Assembly: GCA_964631725.1 (NCBI GenBank)
Contig: CAZVYX010000012.1
Span: 1-64,000 of the forward strand
Length of the DNA: 64,000 bases
From: GCA-2731375 sp964631725
GTDB lineage: Bacteria; Pseudomonadota; Alphaproteobacteria; GCA-2731375
Direction: 5' to 3'
Part shown: in pieces, positions 8,687-18,077 of the stretch
Numbering within the stretch: position 1 is the first letter of the stretch
How the letters are laid out: every line of letters begins with the position of its first letter
The notes under the pieces: model-generated
What the model was told of the DNA's origin: nothing
The model's input: the letters and a program-made list of their open reading frames with translations, nothing else
The model's database searches: none
Program-made: the position numbers and the translations under genes

Positions 8687-10180
8687 GTGAGTAAGTCCTA
8701 TTCCAAGCTGTTCGGCGATATCCACAATCATAACGCCATGGGCTATGGCGTCGGCTCGTTGGAGCGCAGCATAGATGTGGCCAAGGGGCATTTGGATTTC
8801 TTTGCCTTCACCGGTCATTCCAGTTGGCATGACATGAAGGCGATGGAAGGCGGCCGGGAAAACCATTGGCTGAACGGGTTCGAGGTGCTGCGCGATGGCT
8901 GGCCGAAAGTGCAGGATCTGATTGCGGAAGCCAACCGGGACGGGGAGTTCGCCGCCTATCTAGGTTTTGAATGGCATTCCAGCCAGTATGGCGATCAATG
9001 CGTGGTCTTTCCCGACGATCACCAGCCCATGGCCTATCCCGATCATATCAGCGACCTGCGCCGCTTCTGCGCCGAGAAGAACGCCCTGATGATCCCCCAT
9101 CACCTGGCCTATCCCCGTGGCGAACGGGGCGTCAATTGGGACGAATTCGATGAATGCTGTACGCCGGTGGTGGAGATTTTTTCCGAACACGGCAATTCCG
9201 AGGAAGACCGGGGGCTGCCCGCCTTTTTCAACCATTCCCTGGGCGGACGGCAGACGGCGAACACGGCCCGTGCCGGTCTGGGCCGGGGCTTGAAATTCGG
9301 CTTCGTCGCCTCGTCCGACAGCCACAACGCCTTTCCCGGCGCCTATGGCGAGGGCTTGTTGGGTGTATTGGCGAAGGATTTGCACCGTGGGGCCGTCATG
9401 GATGCCATCAACAACCGGCGCACCTGGGCCCTGACCGGTGACCGGATCGAGGTGGATTTCACCGTCGATGGCGCCGTCATGGGCTCCACCATCAAGGCCG
9501 GCTCGTCGGTCGAGGTGGCTTACGATGTGCGGGGCCGGGACGAAATGGATGTGGTCGAGTTGATCCAGGACGGCCGCATTGTCCATCGCACCCATGCCGA
9601 TCCGGACGGCTCCCTGGAAGGGGCCATGGCGGACACCTTTCAGATCCGTCTGGAATGGGGCTGGGGGCCCTGGGGCGACCTGGCGTTGGAGCGGATTTGC
9701 GATTGGGCCTTCGACCTCAAGGTCCATGACGGCCGCATTCTGCGGGCCTTCCCCTGCCTGCAATCAGGACCGTTTGTCGAGGAACGGCGGCACCGCATTG
9801 CGCAAACCTCGGAAACAACCATGGCGATCCAGTCCTATTCCGGACGCAAGGGCGCCTACCGGCAAAATCCGAACCAAAGCGTGATTTTGGAAATGCAAGG
9901 CAGTGCGAATACGGTGTTGGACCTGCGCATGACCCAGCCTTCGGAGCGCCATAGCAAAAGCACGATCGCGGATCTGTTCGCGGGCTCGGACAATATGCGG
10001 ACCGGCGAGTTTCCCCAGGAGAATTATCAATGGCATCGCCTGGTGCCCGCCGCCGCCAGCCGCGTTACCGGCAAGGTCAATTTGGCCGCGGGGTCCGGGC
10101 CGTCGTATGTCTATCTCAGGGCGCGGCAGCACAATGGCCATACTGCCTGGGCCAGTCCCGTGTTCATGAATTACGCTTGA
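8687..10180 (+). CDS. DUF3604 / PHP-like metal-binding protein
   Basis: A 497-residue protein of the DUF3604 family, whose N-terminal part resembles PHP phosphoesterase domains; no reaction is established. Seen: FGDIHNHN at residues 9-16 (D-x-H-x-H type metal motif), FTGHSSW, 'LGFEWHSSQYGDQ', 'IPHHLAYP', 'EIFSEHGNSEED' and 'SSDSHNA', a series of His/Asp/Glu residues consistent with a di- or tri-metal site. The gene starts with GTG behind GGGGA; no in-frame ATG is nearby. It is the first gene of an apparent operon with an enolase-superfamily enzyme (7 bp downstream) and a TctCBA transporter, so it may act on the imported acid or a derivative. Confidence 0.78.
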   Translation: MSKSYSKLFGDIHNHNAMGYGVGSLERSIDVAKGHLDFFAFTGHSSWHDMKAMEGGRENHWLNGFEVLRDGWPKVQDLIAEANRDGEFAAYLGFEWHSSQYGDQCVVFPDDHQPMAYPDHISDLRRFCAEKNALMIPHHLAYPRGERGVNWDEFDECCTPVVEIFSEHGNSEEDRGLPAFFNHSLGGRQTANTARAGLGRGLKFGFVASSDSHNAFPGAYGEGLLGVLAKDLHRGAVMDAINNRRTWALTGDRIEVDFTVDGAVMGSTIKAGSSVEVAYDVRGRDEMDVVELIQDGRIVHRTHADPDGSLEGAMADTFQIRLEWGWGPWGDLALERICDWAFDLKVHDGRILRAFPCLQSGPFVEERRHRIAQTSETTMAIQSYSGRKGAYRQNPNQSVILEMQGSANTVLDLRMTQPSERHSKSTIADLFAGSDNMRTGEFPQENYQWHRLVPAAASRVTGKVNLAAGSGPSYVYLRARQHNGHTAWASPVFMNYA

Positions 10181-10187
10181 GGCGCCC

Positions 10188-11318
10188 ATGAAGATCAAAA
10201 GCATAGACCTCTTTCCCATTGTCATGCCGCTGAAGGCGGTGCTGACCCTGCCCCGGGGCGCCTCCCGCACCTTGGCGGAAGGCAAGCAGAACATTCTGGT
10301 CCGCATCACCGACGAAGACGGCGATATCGGCTGGGGCGAGGCCGGGCCTTCACGGCGCTGGTCGGCGGAGACCACGCAATCCTGCTACACCTCCATCAAG
10401 CATTACCTGGCACCGGCCGTCATGGGGCGGGACGTTTTCGATATCGCCGGCCTGCATGGCGCCATGAATCAGGAATTGGCGCCGGGGCTTGACCCGGGCC
10501 AACCCATCGCCAAGGCGGCCATCGATCTGGCCGTGCATGATCTGATCGGCCGCAAGATGGGCATTCCATTGCAGTCCTGGCTGGGTGCGAAGCGTCGCGA
10601 CCGGGTGGAACTGGGGCGGCTGGTATCGGCGCCGACGCCGGAAGCGGCGGCGGAGATCACCCGGGAGGCCAAGGCTGAGGGCTATAACGGCTTCAAGGTC
10701 AAGGTCGGCCATGATGCGGATCTGGATGCCGAAGTGATGACGGCGGTGGTCGAGGCGGCGGACGGCGGCTTCGTCTGGCCGGACGCCAACCAGGCTTATT
10801 CCCTGCAGCAGGCCCAGACCTTTCTGCGCCATATCGAGAACCTGGGCGTGACGCTGTTCGAACAGCCGGTCTCCATGGCCGATGTCTACGCCACCAAGAA
10901 GCTGCTTTCGTGCACCCATATCACCATCGCCCTGGACGAGGCCGCCATGGGGTTGCCATTTGTCGTCGACATGATCCGCCGGGATGCCATGGAAGGCATG
11001 GCCATCAAGATTTCCAAAACGGGGGGCATCTACTACGCCCGGCAAATGTGCGATCTGGCCCTGAACGCCGGTATGGAACTGGTGGGCAGCGGTTTGATGG
11101 ATGCGCCCATTGGGTTCGCCGCCGCCGTGCATCTGTACGCCGCCTATGGCATCGAAACGCCGGTGGATCTGGACGGCCCGCAGCATATCGCGGAAGATTA
11201 TCTTGCCGCGCCGTTCCCGATGGAGGGACAGACGGCGCTGGTTCCCACGGGACCGGGTCTGGGCATCGAGGTGGATGAGGACAAGTTGGTGAAATTCGCG
11301 TTAGACTTGCCGCTTTAG
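10188..11318 (+). CDS. Mandelate racemase / muconate lactonizing enzyme family protein
   Basis: A 376-residue enolase-superfamily enzyme: an N-terminal capping domain and a C-terminal barrel that abstracts a proton alpha to a carboxylate. Seen: the catalytic KxK in GFKVKVG, metal ligands in WPDANQ (D), LFEQP (E) and ALDEA (D/E), and a second catalytic lysine in IKISKTGG, the Lys/Lys arrangement of the MLE subgroup. Likely reactions are cycloisomerisation, racemisation or dehydration of an acid. It follows the DUF3604 gene by 7 bp and precedes the TctC gene. A small 6-bp stem (TGCCGC/GCGGCA, 11308-11324) carries the stop codon in its loop. Confidence 0.9.
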   Translation: MKIKSIDLFPIVMPLKAVLTLPRGASRTLAEGKQNILVRITDEDGDIGWGEAGPSRRWSAETTQSCYTSIKHYLAPAVMGRDVFDIAGLHGAMNQELAPGLDPGQPIAKAAIDLAVHDLIGRKMGIPLQSWLGAKRRDRVELGRLVSAPTPEAAAEITREAKAEGYNGFKVKVGHDADLDAEVMTAVVEAADGGFVWPDANQAYSLQQAQTFLRHIENLGVTLFEQPVSMADVYATKKLLSCTHITIALDEAAMGLPFVVDMIRRDAMEGMAIKISKTGGIYYARQMCDLALNAGMELVGSGLMDAPIGFAAAVHLYAAYGIETPVDLDGPQHIAEDYLAAPFPMEGQTALVPTGPGLGIEVDEDKLVKFALDLPL

Positions 11319-11382
11319 GCGGCATCGCTGATGTGTTTGCGTACGAGTAAAAATTTTTGCAGAGCAATATTGGGAGGTTAAG

Positions 11383-12333
11383 ATGAAAAAACTGACACGA
11401 CTAATAACCCTATCCGCACTTGGTGCCGCGGCGCTGGGCGTTGCGGCGGCGACCACCGCATCGGCGGCGGATTATCCCGCCAAACCCGTCACTTTTGTCG
11501 TTACATGGCCGGCTGGCGGCAGCACCGACATTACCGGCCGGATGACGGCAAGCTACATGTCCAATCATCTGGGCGTACCAATTGCCGTGGTCAACCGGGT
11601 CGGCGGTGTCGGCACGATCGGAACCAGGTCCGTGCTGGATGCGCCGAAGGACGGCTATACGGTCTTGGTGACAACGGTCGGTAACCAGGTGCTGCAGCCC
11701 GCCGCCCGCGATGTGGGTTTCGTACCCCGCGATTTTGTTCCGGTGGGGCAGATCTCCGCCCGGACAATGCTGATTGTCGGCGGCAAGGACCAACCCTATT
11801 CTGACGCCAAGTCGCTGATCGAATACGCCAAAGCCAATCCAGGCAAGGCCACCTTCGCCTCGCCGTCCAAGGTTCTGCCCTGGCGCGCCGTGATGAAATT
11901 TGCCAAAGCCGCCGGCATTAAATTGAAGCATATCCCGGCCAAGGGCGATGCAAAGTCGCTTCCGATGGTCCTGGGCGGTCACGTGGGCATGGCCTCGTTG
12001 GGCGATGTCTCGGCCGGCGTCTCTCATATCAAAGCCGGCAAAATGAATGCCATTGGGATATTCTCGGCCGAGCGCCATCATGCCCTGCCCGACACGCCGA
12101 CCATGAAGGAATTGGGCTTTGACATGGTGCTGGTACCGTGGACGGGCCTGGCGGTCGCCAAGGGAACACCGCCCGAGGTCATCAAGAAATTGAGCGAAGC
12201 CCTGAAAAAGACCACCGAGGACAAGGCCTTCCTGAAGTTTGCCAAGAACAGCGGCACCTCCGTCAACTATCTCGACGGTCCCGCATTTGGCAAGATTTGG
12301 GATCGTGATTGGAATACCTACCGCAAGAAATAG
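11383..12333 (+). CDS. tctC: Tripartite tricarboxylate transporter substrate-binding protein (TctC/Bug)
   Basis: A 316-residue periplasmic binding protein of the Bug/TctC family, which captures carboxylates for a TctAB membrane pair. Seen: a classical signal peptide (MKK..., hydrophobic core, cleavage near ATASA-ADYP, about residue 29), then YPAKPVTFVVTWPAGGSTDITGR, the conserved ligand-binding start of the family, and VNRVGGVGTIG. Its Shine-Dalgarno is GGGAGG. TctB and TctA follow in order. A strong hairpin lies directly downstream, which would suit higher expression of the binding protein than of the membrane parts. The ligand is unknown; neighbouring enzymes point to an organic or sugar acid. 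Confidence 0.92.
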   Translation: MKKLTRLITLSALGAAALGVAAATTASAADYPAKPVTFVVTWPAGGSTDITGRMTASYMSNHLGVPIAVVNRVGGVGTIGTRSVLDAPKDGYTVLVTTVGNQVLQPAARDVGFVPRDFVPVGQISARTMLIVGGKDQPYSDAKSLIEYAKANPGKATFASPSKVLPWRAVMKFAKAAGIKLKHIPAKGDAKSLPMVLGGHVGMASLGDVSAGVSHIKAGKMNAIGIFSAERHHALPDTPTMKELGFDMVLVPWTGLAVAKGTPPEVIKKLSEALKKTTEDKAFLKFAKNSGTSVNYLDGPAFGKIWDRDWNTYRKK

Positions 12334-12347
12334 TAAAGCAGGAAACT

Positions 12348-12385
12348 GCGCCGTCGCGACGGTTTACTTTCCGCCGCGGCGGCGC
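12348..12385 (+). terminator. Strong intercistronic hairpin between tctC and tctB
   Basis: Two 12-bp palindromes, CCGTCGCGACGG (12351-12362) and CCGCCGCGGCGG (12371-12382), also pair with each other as 15-nt arms (12348-12362 with 12371-12385; one G-U pair and one mismatch) around loop TTTACTTT. No U-run follows, so it looks more like an RNA-stabilising or attenuating stem than a simple terminator. Confidence 0.6.
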
Positions 12386-12399
12386 GGATTACCCCGTCC

Positions 12400-12888
12400 A
12401 TGAATATGGCTCGAGTTGACATTATCGCCGGCGCCTTGCTGTGCGTCCTTGGTGTTGTGATCTATTTTGCCGCGCCCCTGACCGTTGACGAGTACAACGA
12501 GGTGGGGCTTACGCCGTGGAGTTTTCCGTGCGCCCTAGCGGCGGCAATTGCTGTTCTATCTGCCTTGCTTTGTTGGAATGGATGGCGGAACCGTGATCGT
12601 GAGCCTGTCAAGCAGGAAGCCGCCGACGCTGCGGAAGGCGATGAAACCGAGGTCACTTCGACCCCTTACATCATTGCCGCCATCATTGTCATGGGCCTGT
12701 ATATCGTCGGCATGCCGCTATTCGGTTACCTGCTGGCGACCAGCGCGGCCCTGCTGGTGCTTTCCTACATCTATGGCAACCGGCGCTGGCTTGGCCTGGT
12801 CATCGTGGCGGCGGTTTCGCCGCCGATCCTGTTCTATTTCTTTCAGGAAGTCATGATCATTCTGCTGCCCGAGGCTTCCCTGTTCTAG
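12400..12888 (+). CDS. tctB: Tripartite tricarboxylate transporter small membrane subunit (TctB)
   Basis: A 162-residue membrane protein with four to five predicted transmembrane segments: about 5-28, 38-55, and three in the C-terminal half. A charged EAADAAEGDETEV loop lies between. It corresponds to TctB, the small subunit of the sodium-driven TTT uptake system. Sequence conservation in TctB is low, so the assignment rests mainly on topology and on position between tctC and tctA. Start is ATG 12400, with an alternative two codons later. Confidence 0.85.
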   Translation: MNMARVDIIAGALLCVLGVVIYFAAPLTVDEYNEVGLTPWSFPCALAAAIAVLSALLCWNGWRNRDREPVKQEAADAAEGDETEVTSTPYIIAAIIVMGLYIVGMPLFGYLLATSAALLVLSYIYGNRRWLGLVIVAAVSPPILFYFFQEVMIILLPEASLF

Positions 12889-12918
12889 ATTTATTCCCTC
12901 CAATAGAGATCCTGCTTC

Positions 12919-14412
12919 ATGGACATTATCGTCACCGGTTTCGATCAGATCTTCCATCTGCAAAACCTCGCGCTGATGGCGGGTGGCCTGGTCATCGGCA
13001 TCGTCATTGGCGCCATACCGGGACTGAACGTGCCCCTGGCCGTGGCCCTGGCCCTGCCGTTCACCTACCACATGCCGCCCCTGGCGGGTCTGTCCATGCT
13101 GATCGGTATCTACAAGGGCGGTACCCATGGCGGCTCCATATCGGCCATTCTGATCAATGTGCCCGGCGCGCCGGCGGCGGCGGCGACGGCCATAGACGGC
13201 TATGCCCTGGCACGACAGGGAAAGTCCGGCAAGGCCTTAAAATTGTCCATTTATGCTTCGGTATTCGGGGAAATCCTGTCCGACATCGCATTGATCCTGG
13301 CCGCCGCGCAACTGGCCAAGATCGCAACAACTTTCGGCCCGGCCGAATTTTTCGCCCTTGGCCTGTTTGCCCTGACGATCATTGGCTTCGTCTCGGGCGA
13401 TAACCTCATCAAAGGCGTGATTGCGGGCTGCATGGGGCTGCTGATGGCCACTATCGGCATGGACCCGTTGGAGAGTATGCCGCGCATGCATTTCGGTTTT
13501 TACGAGCTGACCGGCGGCCTGCACTTCATCGCCATGATTATCGGGCTGTTCGCCATCTCGGAAGCCTTGATACAGATCGAAAACAGTTTGCGGACGACGG
13601 CAAGCCGTACCGTGGTTGAGATTTCCACCAAGGGAGACGACAACCGCGTGACATGGGAGGAATTCAAGATCGTCTTTCCAACCATGCTGCGTTCGGCACC
13701 CTTGGGCATCTTCATCGGCGCCATTCCGGGCATCGGCTCCTCCATCGCCGCATTTCTGGCCTACGGCATGGCAAAGAACATGTCAAAAACACCCGAGATG
13801 TTCGGCAAGGGCGCGATCGAAGGCGTGGCGGCGGCGGAATCGGCCAACAACGGTGTATGCGGCGCCACCTTCATCCCATTGCTGACCCTGGGCATACCGG
13901 GTGATGTCATCACCGCCATCATGCTCGGTGCTTTCATGGTGCATGGTTTGATACCCGGACCGACGCTGTTCACGGAACAGGGCGGTTTCGTCTCGGCTTT
14001 CATGATCGGGATGCTGATAACGTCCTGCATGCATCTCTTCGTGGCGCTGATCGGACTGCGCGCCTTCATCCAGGCGATCAAACTGAAGCGTTCGCTGCTG
14101 TTCCCCCTGGTCATCGTTCTTTGCATCACCGGCACCTTTGTCGCCGGCGGCGGCCAGTTCCCCATCTATGTCATGCTGGGCATGGGTATTCTTGGCTATC
14201 TGATGACCAAATTCGGTTTTCCCATTCCGCCGCTGCTGATCGGCTTTATCCTGAGCCCGATGATTGAGGATGGTCTGCGCCAGGCCCTGTTGATCTCGGA
14301 CGGGGATCTGGCAATTTTCTATGGACGCCCCATCGCCATGGGTTTCTTTATCATGACGGCGGCCCTGGTCATCTGGATCACCTGGAAAAACCTTCGCGCC
14401 CAGCGCCGGTGA
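12919..14412 (+). CDS. tctA: Tripartite tricarboxylate transporter large permease (TctA)
   Basis: A 497-residue integral membrane protein with about 11-12 hydrophobic segments. It is the large TctA permease that imports the substrate delivered by TctC, driven by an ion gradient. Seen: the family signatures GAIPGLNVPLAVALALPFT, GIYKGGTHGGSISAILINVPG with the following ATAIDG segment, and a second inverted-repeat counterpart IGAIPGIGSSIAAFLAYG and TFIPLLTLGIPGD. It lies 30 bp after tctB and ends the operon; the next gene is convergent, 19 bp away. Confidence 0.95.
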   Translation: MDIIVTGFDQIFHLQNLALMAGGLVIGIVIGAIPGLNVPLAVALALPFTYHMPPLAGLSMLIGIYKGGTHGGSISAILINVPGAPAAAATAIDGYALARQGKSGKALKLSIYASVFGEILSDIALILAAAQLAKIATTFGPAEFFALGLFALTIIGFVSGDNLIKGVIAGCMGLLMATIGMDPLESMPRMHFGFYELTGGLHFIAMIIGLFAISEALIQIENSLRTTASRTVVEISTKGDDNRVTWEEFKIVFPTMLRSAPLGIFIGAIPGIGSSIAAFLAYGMAKNMSKTPEMFGKGAIEGVAAAESANNGVCGATFIPLLTLGIPGDVITAIMLGAFMVHGLIPGPTLFTEQGGFVSAFMIGMLITSCMHLFVALIGLRAFIQAIKLKRSLLFPLVIVLCITGTFVAGGGQFPIYVMLGMGILGYLMTKFGFPIPPLLIGFILSPMIEDGLRQALLISDGDLAIFYGRPIAMGFFIMTAALVIWITWKNLRAQRR

Positions 14413-14431
14413 TATCGCCGATCCGGCAGGC

Positions 14432-16126
14432 TCAGGCCGTCTTGGCTTCTTCCAGGTTCAATTCCTCGATCATGTGATCGCGCATGACGAATTTCTGTAC
14501 CTTGCCGGTCACGGTCATGGGGAATTCGTCGACGAACTTGATGTAGCGCGGCACCTTGTAGTGGGCGATCTGGCCGCGGCAGAATTCCTTGATCTCGTCC
14601 ACCTCCGCCGTTTCGCCCTCGCGCAGGATGATCCAGGCGCATAGTTCTTCGACGAATTTCGGATCGGGTACGCCAATTACCTGAACGTCCTGGATCTTAT
14701 CGTGGCGGTAGAGATATTCTTCGATCTCGCGGGGATAGACGTTTTCGCCGCCCCGGATCACCATGTCCTTAATGCGCCCGACGACGTTGCCGTAGCCATT
14801 TTCATCCATCGTGCCCAGATCGCCGGTGTGCATCCAGCCCGCCGCGTCAATGGACTCGGCGGTGCGTTCGTCATCATCCCAATAGCCCAGCATGACGTTG
14901 TAGCCACGGGTCAGGATTTCCCCGGTTTCGCCCGGCGCGACGATGCGCCCGTCGGCATCGATGATCTTGGATTCCACGTGTGGCAGCGAACGCCCCACGG
15001 TGCCGACCTTGCGCTCCAACTCGTCATCCACCGCTGTCTGGAAGCTGACGGGCGAGGTCTCCGTCATGCCGTAGGCGATGGTGACCTCGGTCATGTTCAT
15101 CCTATCCACCACCTGCTTCATCACTTCGATGGGGCAGGGCGATCCGGCCATGATGCCGGTCCGCAGGGTGGAAAGGTCGAAGCCGTCAAAATCCGCATGG
15201 TCCAGGGCGGCAATGAACATGGTCGGCACGCCATAGAGAATGGTGCAGCCTTCTTCCTGAACCGCCCGCAGCACTTCCGTCGGATCGAAGCCTTCGCCGG
15301 GATAAACCATCGTGGCGCCGTGGGTGATGCAGGCCAGATTGCCCATAACCATGCCAAAGCAATGGTATAGCGGCACCGGAATGCACAAACGGTCGCCTTC
15401 GACCATGCGGATACCTTCGCCGGTGAAGAAGCCGTTGTTGAGGATATTGTGATGGGTCAGCGTCGCACCCTTGGGAAAACCCGTGGTGCCGGAAGTGAAT
15501 TGAATATTGATGGCGTCGTCGAACTGCAACTCCACAGCCAGTTGCGCCAGGCGTTCCCGGTGGCTCGCATTGCCCAGCACGGCAATGTCGGCGAAGTTGT
15601 ACATGCCCGGGGTGACATTGTTGCCCATGCGGATGACGGTGCGCAGATGGGGCAGTTTTTTCGACTGCAACTGTCCCAATTCGGCGCTGTCGATCTCCGG
15701 CGCCAGGGTGCGGACCATTTCAATATAGTCCGAGGTCTTGAAGCTGGGCGAGATGATAAGCGCCGTGCACTGCACCTTGTTCAGGGCATATTCCAGCTCG
15801 GCCAGGCGGTAGGCGGGATTGATGTTAACCAGGATCAGGCCGGCCTTGGCGGTGGCGAACTGGCTGACGGCCCATTCGGCGGTATTCTGCGACCAGATGC
15901 CGATACGCTGGCCCGGTTCCAGCCCCAGGGCCAAAAGGCCGGCGGCGAAAGCGTCAACCGCCTCCTTGAGCTGGGCAAATGTCCAACGCACGCCTTGATG
16001 GCGCACCACCAGGGCCTCCCGATCGGCCCAGCGCGCGACGGCATTGTCGAATTTGGCGCCAATGGTCTCGCCAATCAACGGCACCGCGCTGGCCCCATGG
16101 GTATAACTCTGCGTCAGCTTTTCCAT
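14432..16126 (-). CDS. Acyl-CoA synthetase (AMP-dependent ligase, FadD/acyl-CoA family)
   Basis: A 564-residue adenylate-forming enzyme that would activate a fatty or other carboxylic acid to its CoA thioester using ATP. Seen: the P-loop-like motif TSGTTGFPKGATLTH, 'YGMTETSPV' (A5), 'GWMHTGDLGTMDENGY' (A7), 'GRIKDMVIRGGENVYPREIEE' (A8) and the C-terminal 'PMTVTGKVQK' with the catalytic lysine (A10). ATG 16126 is chosen over a GTG one codon earlier, behind a GGAGAG Shine-Dalgarno. It appears monocistronic, convergent with tctA and 67 bp downstream of htpG. Chain length is not predictable; the sequence resembles medium/long-chain FadD-type ligases. Confidence 0.93.
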   Translation of the reverse strand: MEKLTQSYTHGASAVPLIGETIGAKFDNAVARWADREALVVRHQGVRWTFAQLKEAVDAFAAGLLALGLEPGQRIGIWSQNTAEWAVSQFATAKAGLILVNINPAYRLAELEYALNKVQCTALIISPSFKTSDYIEMVRTLAPEIDSAELGQLQSKKLPHLRTVIRMGNNVTPGMYNFADIAVLGNASHRERLAQLAVELQFDDAINIQFTSGTTGFPKGATLTHHNILNNGFFTGEGIRMVEGDRLCIPVPLYHCFGMVMGNLACITHGATMVYPGEGFDPTEVLRAVQEEGCTILYGVPTMFIAALDHADFDGFDLSTLRTGIMAGSPCPIEVMKQVVDRMNMTEVTIAYGMTETSPVSFQTAVDDELERKVGTVGRSLPHVESKIIDADGRIVAPGETGEILTRGYNVMLGYWDDDERTAESIDAAGWMHTGDLGTMDENGYGNVVGRIKDMVIRGGENVYPREIEEYLYRHDKIQDVQVIGVPDPKFVEELCAWIILREGETAEVDEIKEFCRGQIAHYKVPRYIKFVDEFPMTVTGKVQKFVMRDHMIEELNLEEAKTA

Positions 16127-16193
16127 CACATCTCTCCTGATGTATGCCCTGGTTACCCGAAGCCCACGACTTTGCCACGGTGACGCGAATTTG

Positions 16194-18065
16194 TCAGCCT
16201 GTCGCTTTTGCCATGACCGTCGCCATGCGCCGGGAGAACGCCGCCGGATCGGGCAGGGCCTCGCCCTCGATGATTCGGGCCTGATCCAGTAACAGATAAG
16301 CCAGGTCGGCCAGATCGTCCGCCGCGCCGCCCTTGGTGGCGGCGCCGGCCATGTTCTTGATCAGGTCATGCTTGGGGTTAATCTCGAGGATCCGCACCGA
16401 GTTGGTGTCGAGCTGATTGTGCGCCTTCAACATCCGCTCCAGCCGCATGTCCATGTCGCCGTCATCGGCAACCAGACAAACGGCGCTGTCGGTCAGCCGG
16501 TCCGTGGTGCGCACGTCCTTGACCGCTTCGCCCAGGGTCTGTTTGACCAGGGCGATCAGCGTCGCCAGCTCGCTATCGCCGGCCGGTTCCGTCTCGTCCG
16601 CCTCATCCTTGGCTTCTTCCTCGCCCAGGCTCGACAGATCCGCCGCGCCCCGGGTGGCGGACGTCAGGGCATGGCCTTCGTATTCGAACACCGCTGATAG
16701 CCAGAAATCATCCACGGGATCGGACAGCAACAGCACCTCGACTCCCCGGGCCCGGAAGCCTTCCAAATGGGGACTGGTCTCCAGCGTCTGGAGGTCATCG
16801 CCGGTGATGTAGTAAATCGCCTCCTGCCCCTCTTTCATGCGGGCGACATAGTCCTTCAGGCTGACCAGATCCTCGCCGGCGGTGGATCGGAAGCGCACCA
16901 ATTCCAGCAGATCGGCCTGGCGTTCGTGATCCTCGTACAGGCCTTCTTTCAAAACCGAGCCAAAATTCTCCCAGAATTCAGCGTATTCCTTGGGCTCTTT
17001 CTCGGCCTTCTTGCCCAGCTCCGTCAACACGCGCCGGGTCACGGCTTGGTTCATATGGCGGATCAGCGGGCTGTTCTGCAACATCTCGCGGCTGATGTTG
17101 AGCGGCAGATCCTCGCTGTCCACGATGCCGCGTAGAAAACGCAGATAGGAAGGGATCAGACCCTCCGCCTCGTCGGTGATGAAGACACGGCGGACGTAAA
17201 GCTTGACCGCGTGCCGCCGCGCCGGGTCAAACAGATCGAAAGGCCGCCGCGTGGGCACGAACAACAGGCCGGTGTATTCGATCTTGCCCTCGGCCTTGTA
17301 ATGGATGTTCAGCCAGGGATCGTCCATGGCATGGCCGACGTGGTGGTAGAATTCGGTGTACTGCTCGTCGGTAATTTCATTCTTCGGCCGGCTCCAGATC
17401 GCCGAGGCCTCGTTGGCCGCCGTTTCCTCGCCATCGTCGATGGTCAACAGGATCGGCAGCGCGATGTGATCGGAATATTTCTTCACCACCGCCTGCAATT
17501 TGTGTTCTTCCAGCCATTCATCCTCGCCTTCCTTCAGGTGGATCAGAATGCCGGTGCCGCGCCCCTCGCGCGTGCCTTCGTCAATGGTGAACTCGCCCAG
17601 GCCATCCGATGTCCAGACCCAGGCCGCTTCGTCGCCGGCCCGGCGCGAGGTCACTTCGACCTTGTCGGCAACCATGAAGACGGAGTAGAAACCGACGCCG
17701 AACTGGCCGATCATCTGCATGTCCTCGGCCGCATCGCCGCTGAGGTTGTCCATGAAGGCCGAGGTACCCGAGCGCGCGATCGTGCCCAGATCCGAGATCA
17801 GGCCGTCACGGTCCATGCCGATGCCGTTGTCCGACAGGGACAGGGTGCGCGCCTCCTTATCGACCTTGATCCGCACCTTGAAGTCGGGGTCGTCGCCCAG
17901 GATTTCCGGCTCGGTAATGCTCAGATAGCGCGCCTTGTCGCAGGCGTCGGACGCATTGGAAATCAATTCCCGCAGGAAGACTTCCTTGTCGGAATAAACC
18001 GAATTGACCATCAGGCGCAGAAGTTTCGCCACCTCGGTCTGGAAGGATAGTGTTTCCTCGCTCAT
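16194..18065 (-). CDS. htpG: Molecular chaperone HtpG (bacterial Hsp90)
   Basis: A 623-residue Hsp90 homologue, an ATP-driven cytosolic chaperone dimer. Seen: N-terminal GHKL ATPase with 'KEVFLRELISNASDACDK', 'LSLSDNGIGMD', 'IGQFGVGFYSVFMVADKV' and 'GTGILIHLKEGEDEW'; a middle domain with 'YVRRVFITDE', 'LPLNISREMLQ'; and a C-terminal dimerisation domain. Length is typical. ATG 18065 is used, with a GTG one codon upstream as alternative; AAGGAC lies before it. It is the last gene of an apparent operon with an ABC transporter, GldG-like and DUF4340 proteins, 12 bp after the latter. No heat-shock promoter was identified directly upstream. Confidence 0.97.
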   Translation of the reverse strand: MSEETLSFQTEVAKLLRLMVNSVYSDKEVFLRELISNASDACDKARYLSITEPEILGDDPDFKVRIKVDKEARTLSLSDNGIGMDRDGLISDLGTIARSGTSAFMDNLSGDAAEDMQMIGQFGVGFYSVFMVADKVEVTSRRAGDEAAWVWTSDGLGEFTIDEGTREGRGTGILIHLKEGEDEWLEEHKLQAVVKKYSDHIALPILLTIDDGEETAANEASAIWSRPKNEITDEQYTEFYHHVGHAMDDPWLNIHYKAEGKIEYTGLLFVPTRRPFDLFDPARRHAVKLYVRRVFITDEAEGLIPSYLRFLRGIVDSEDLPLNISREMLQNSPLIRHMNQAVTRRVLTELGKKAEKEPKEYAEFWENFGSVLKEGLYEDHERQADLLELVRFRSTAGEDLVSLKDYVARMKEGQEAIYYITGDDLQTLETSPHLEGFRARGVEVLLLSDPVDDFWLSAVFEYEGHALTSATRGAADLSSLGEEEAKDEADETEPAGDSELATLIALVKQTLGEAVKDVRTTDRLTDSAVCLVADDGDMDMRLERMLKAHNQLDTNSVRILEINPKHDLIKNMAGAATKGGAADDLADLAYLLLDQARIIEGEALPDPAAFSRRMATVMAKATG

Positions 18066-18077
18066 CACGAATTGTCC

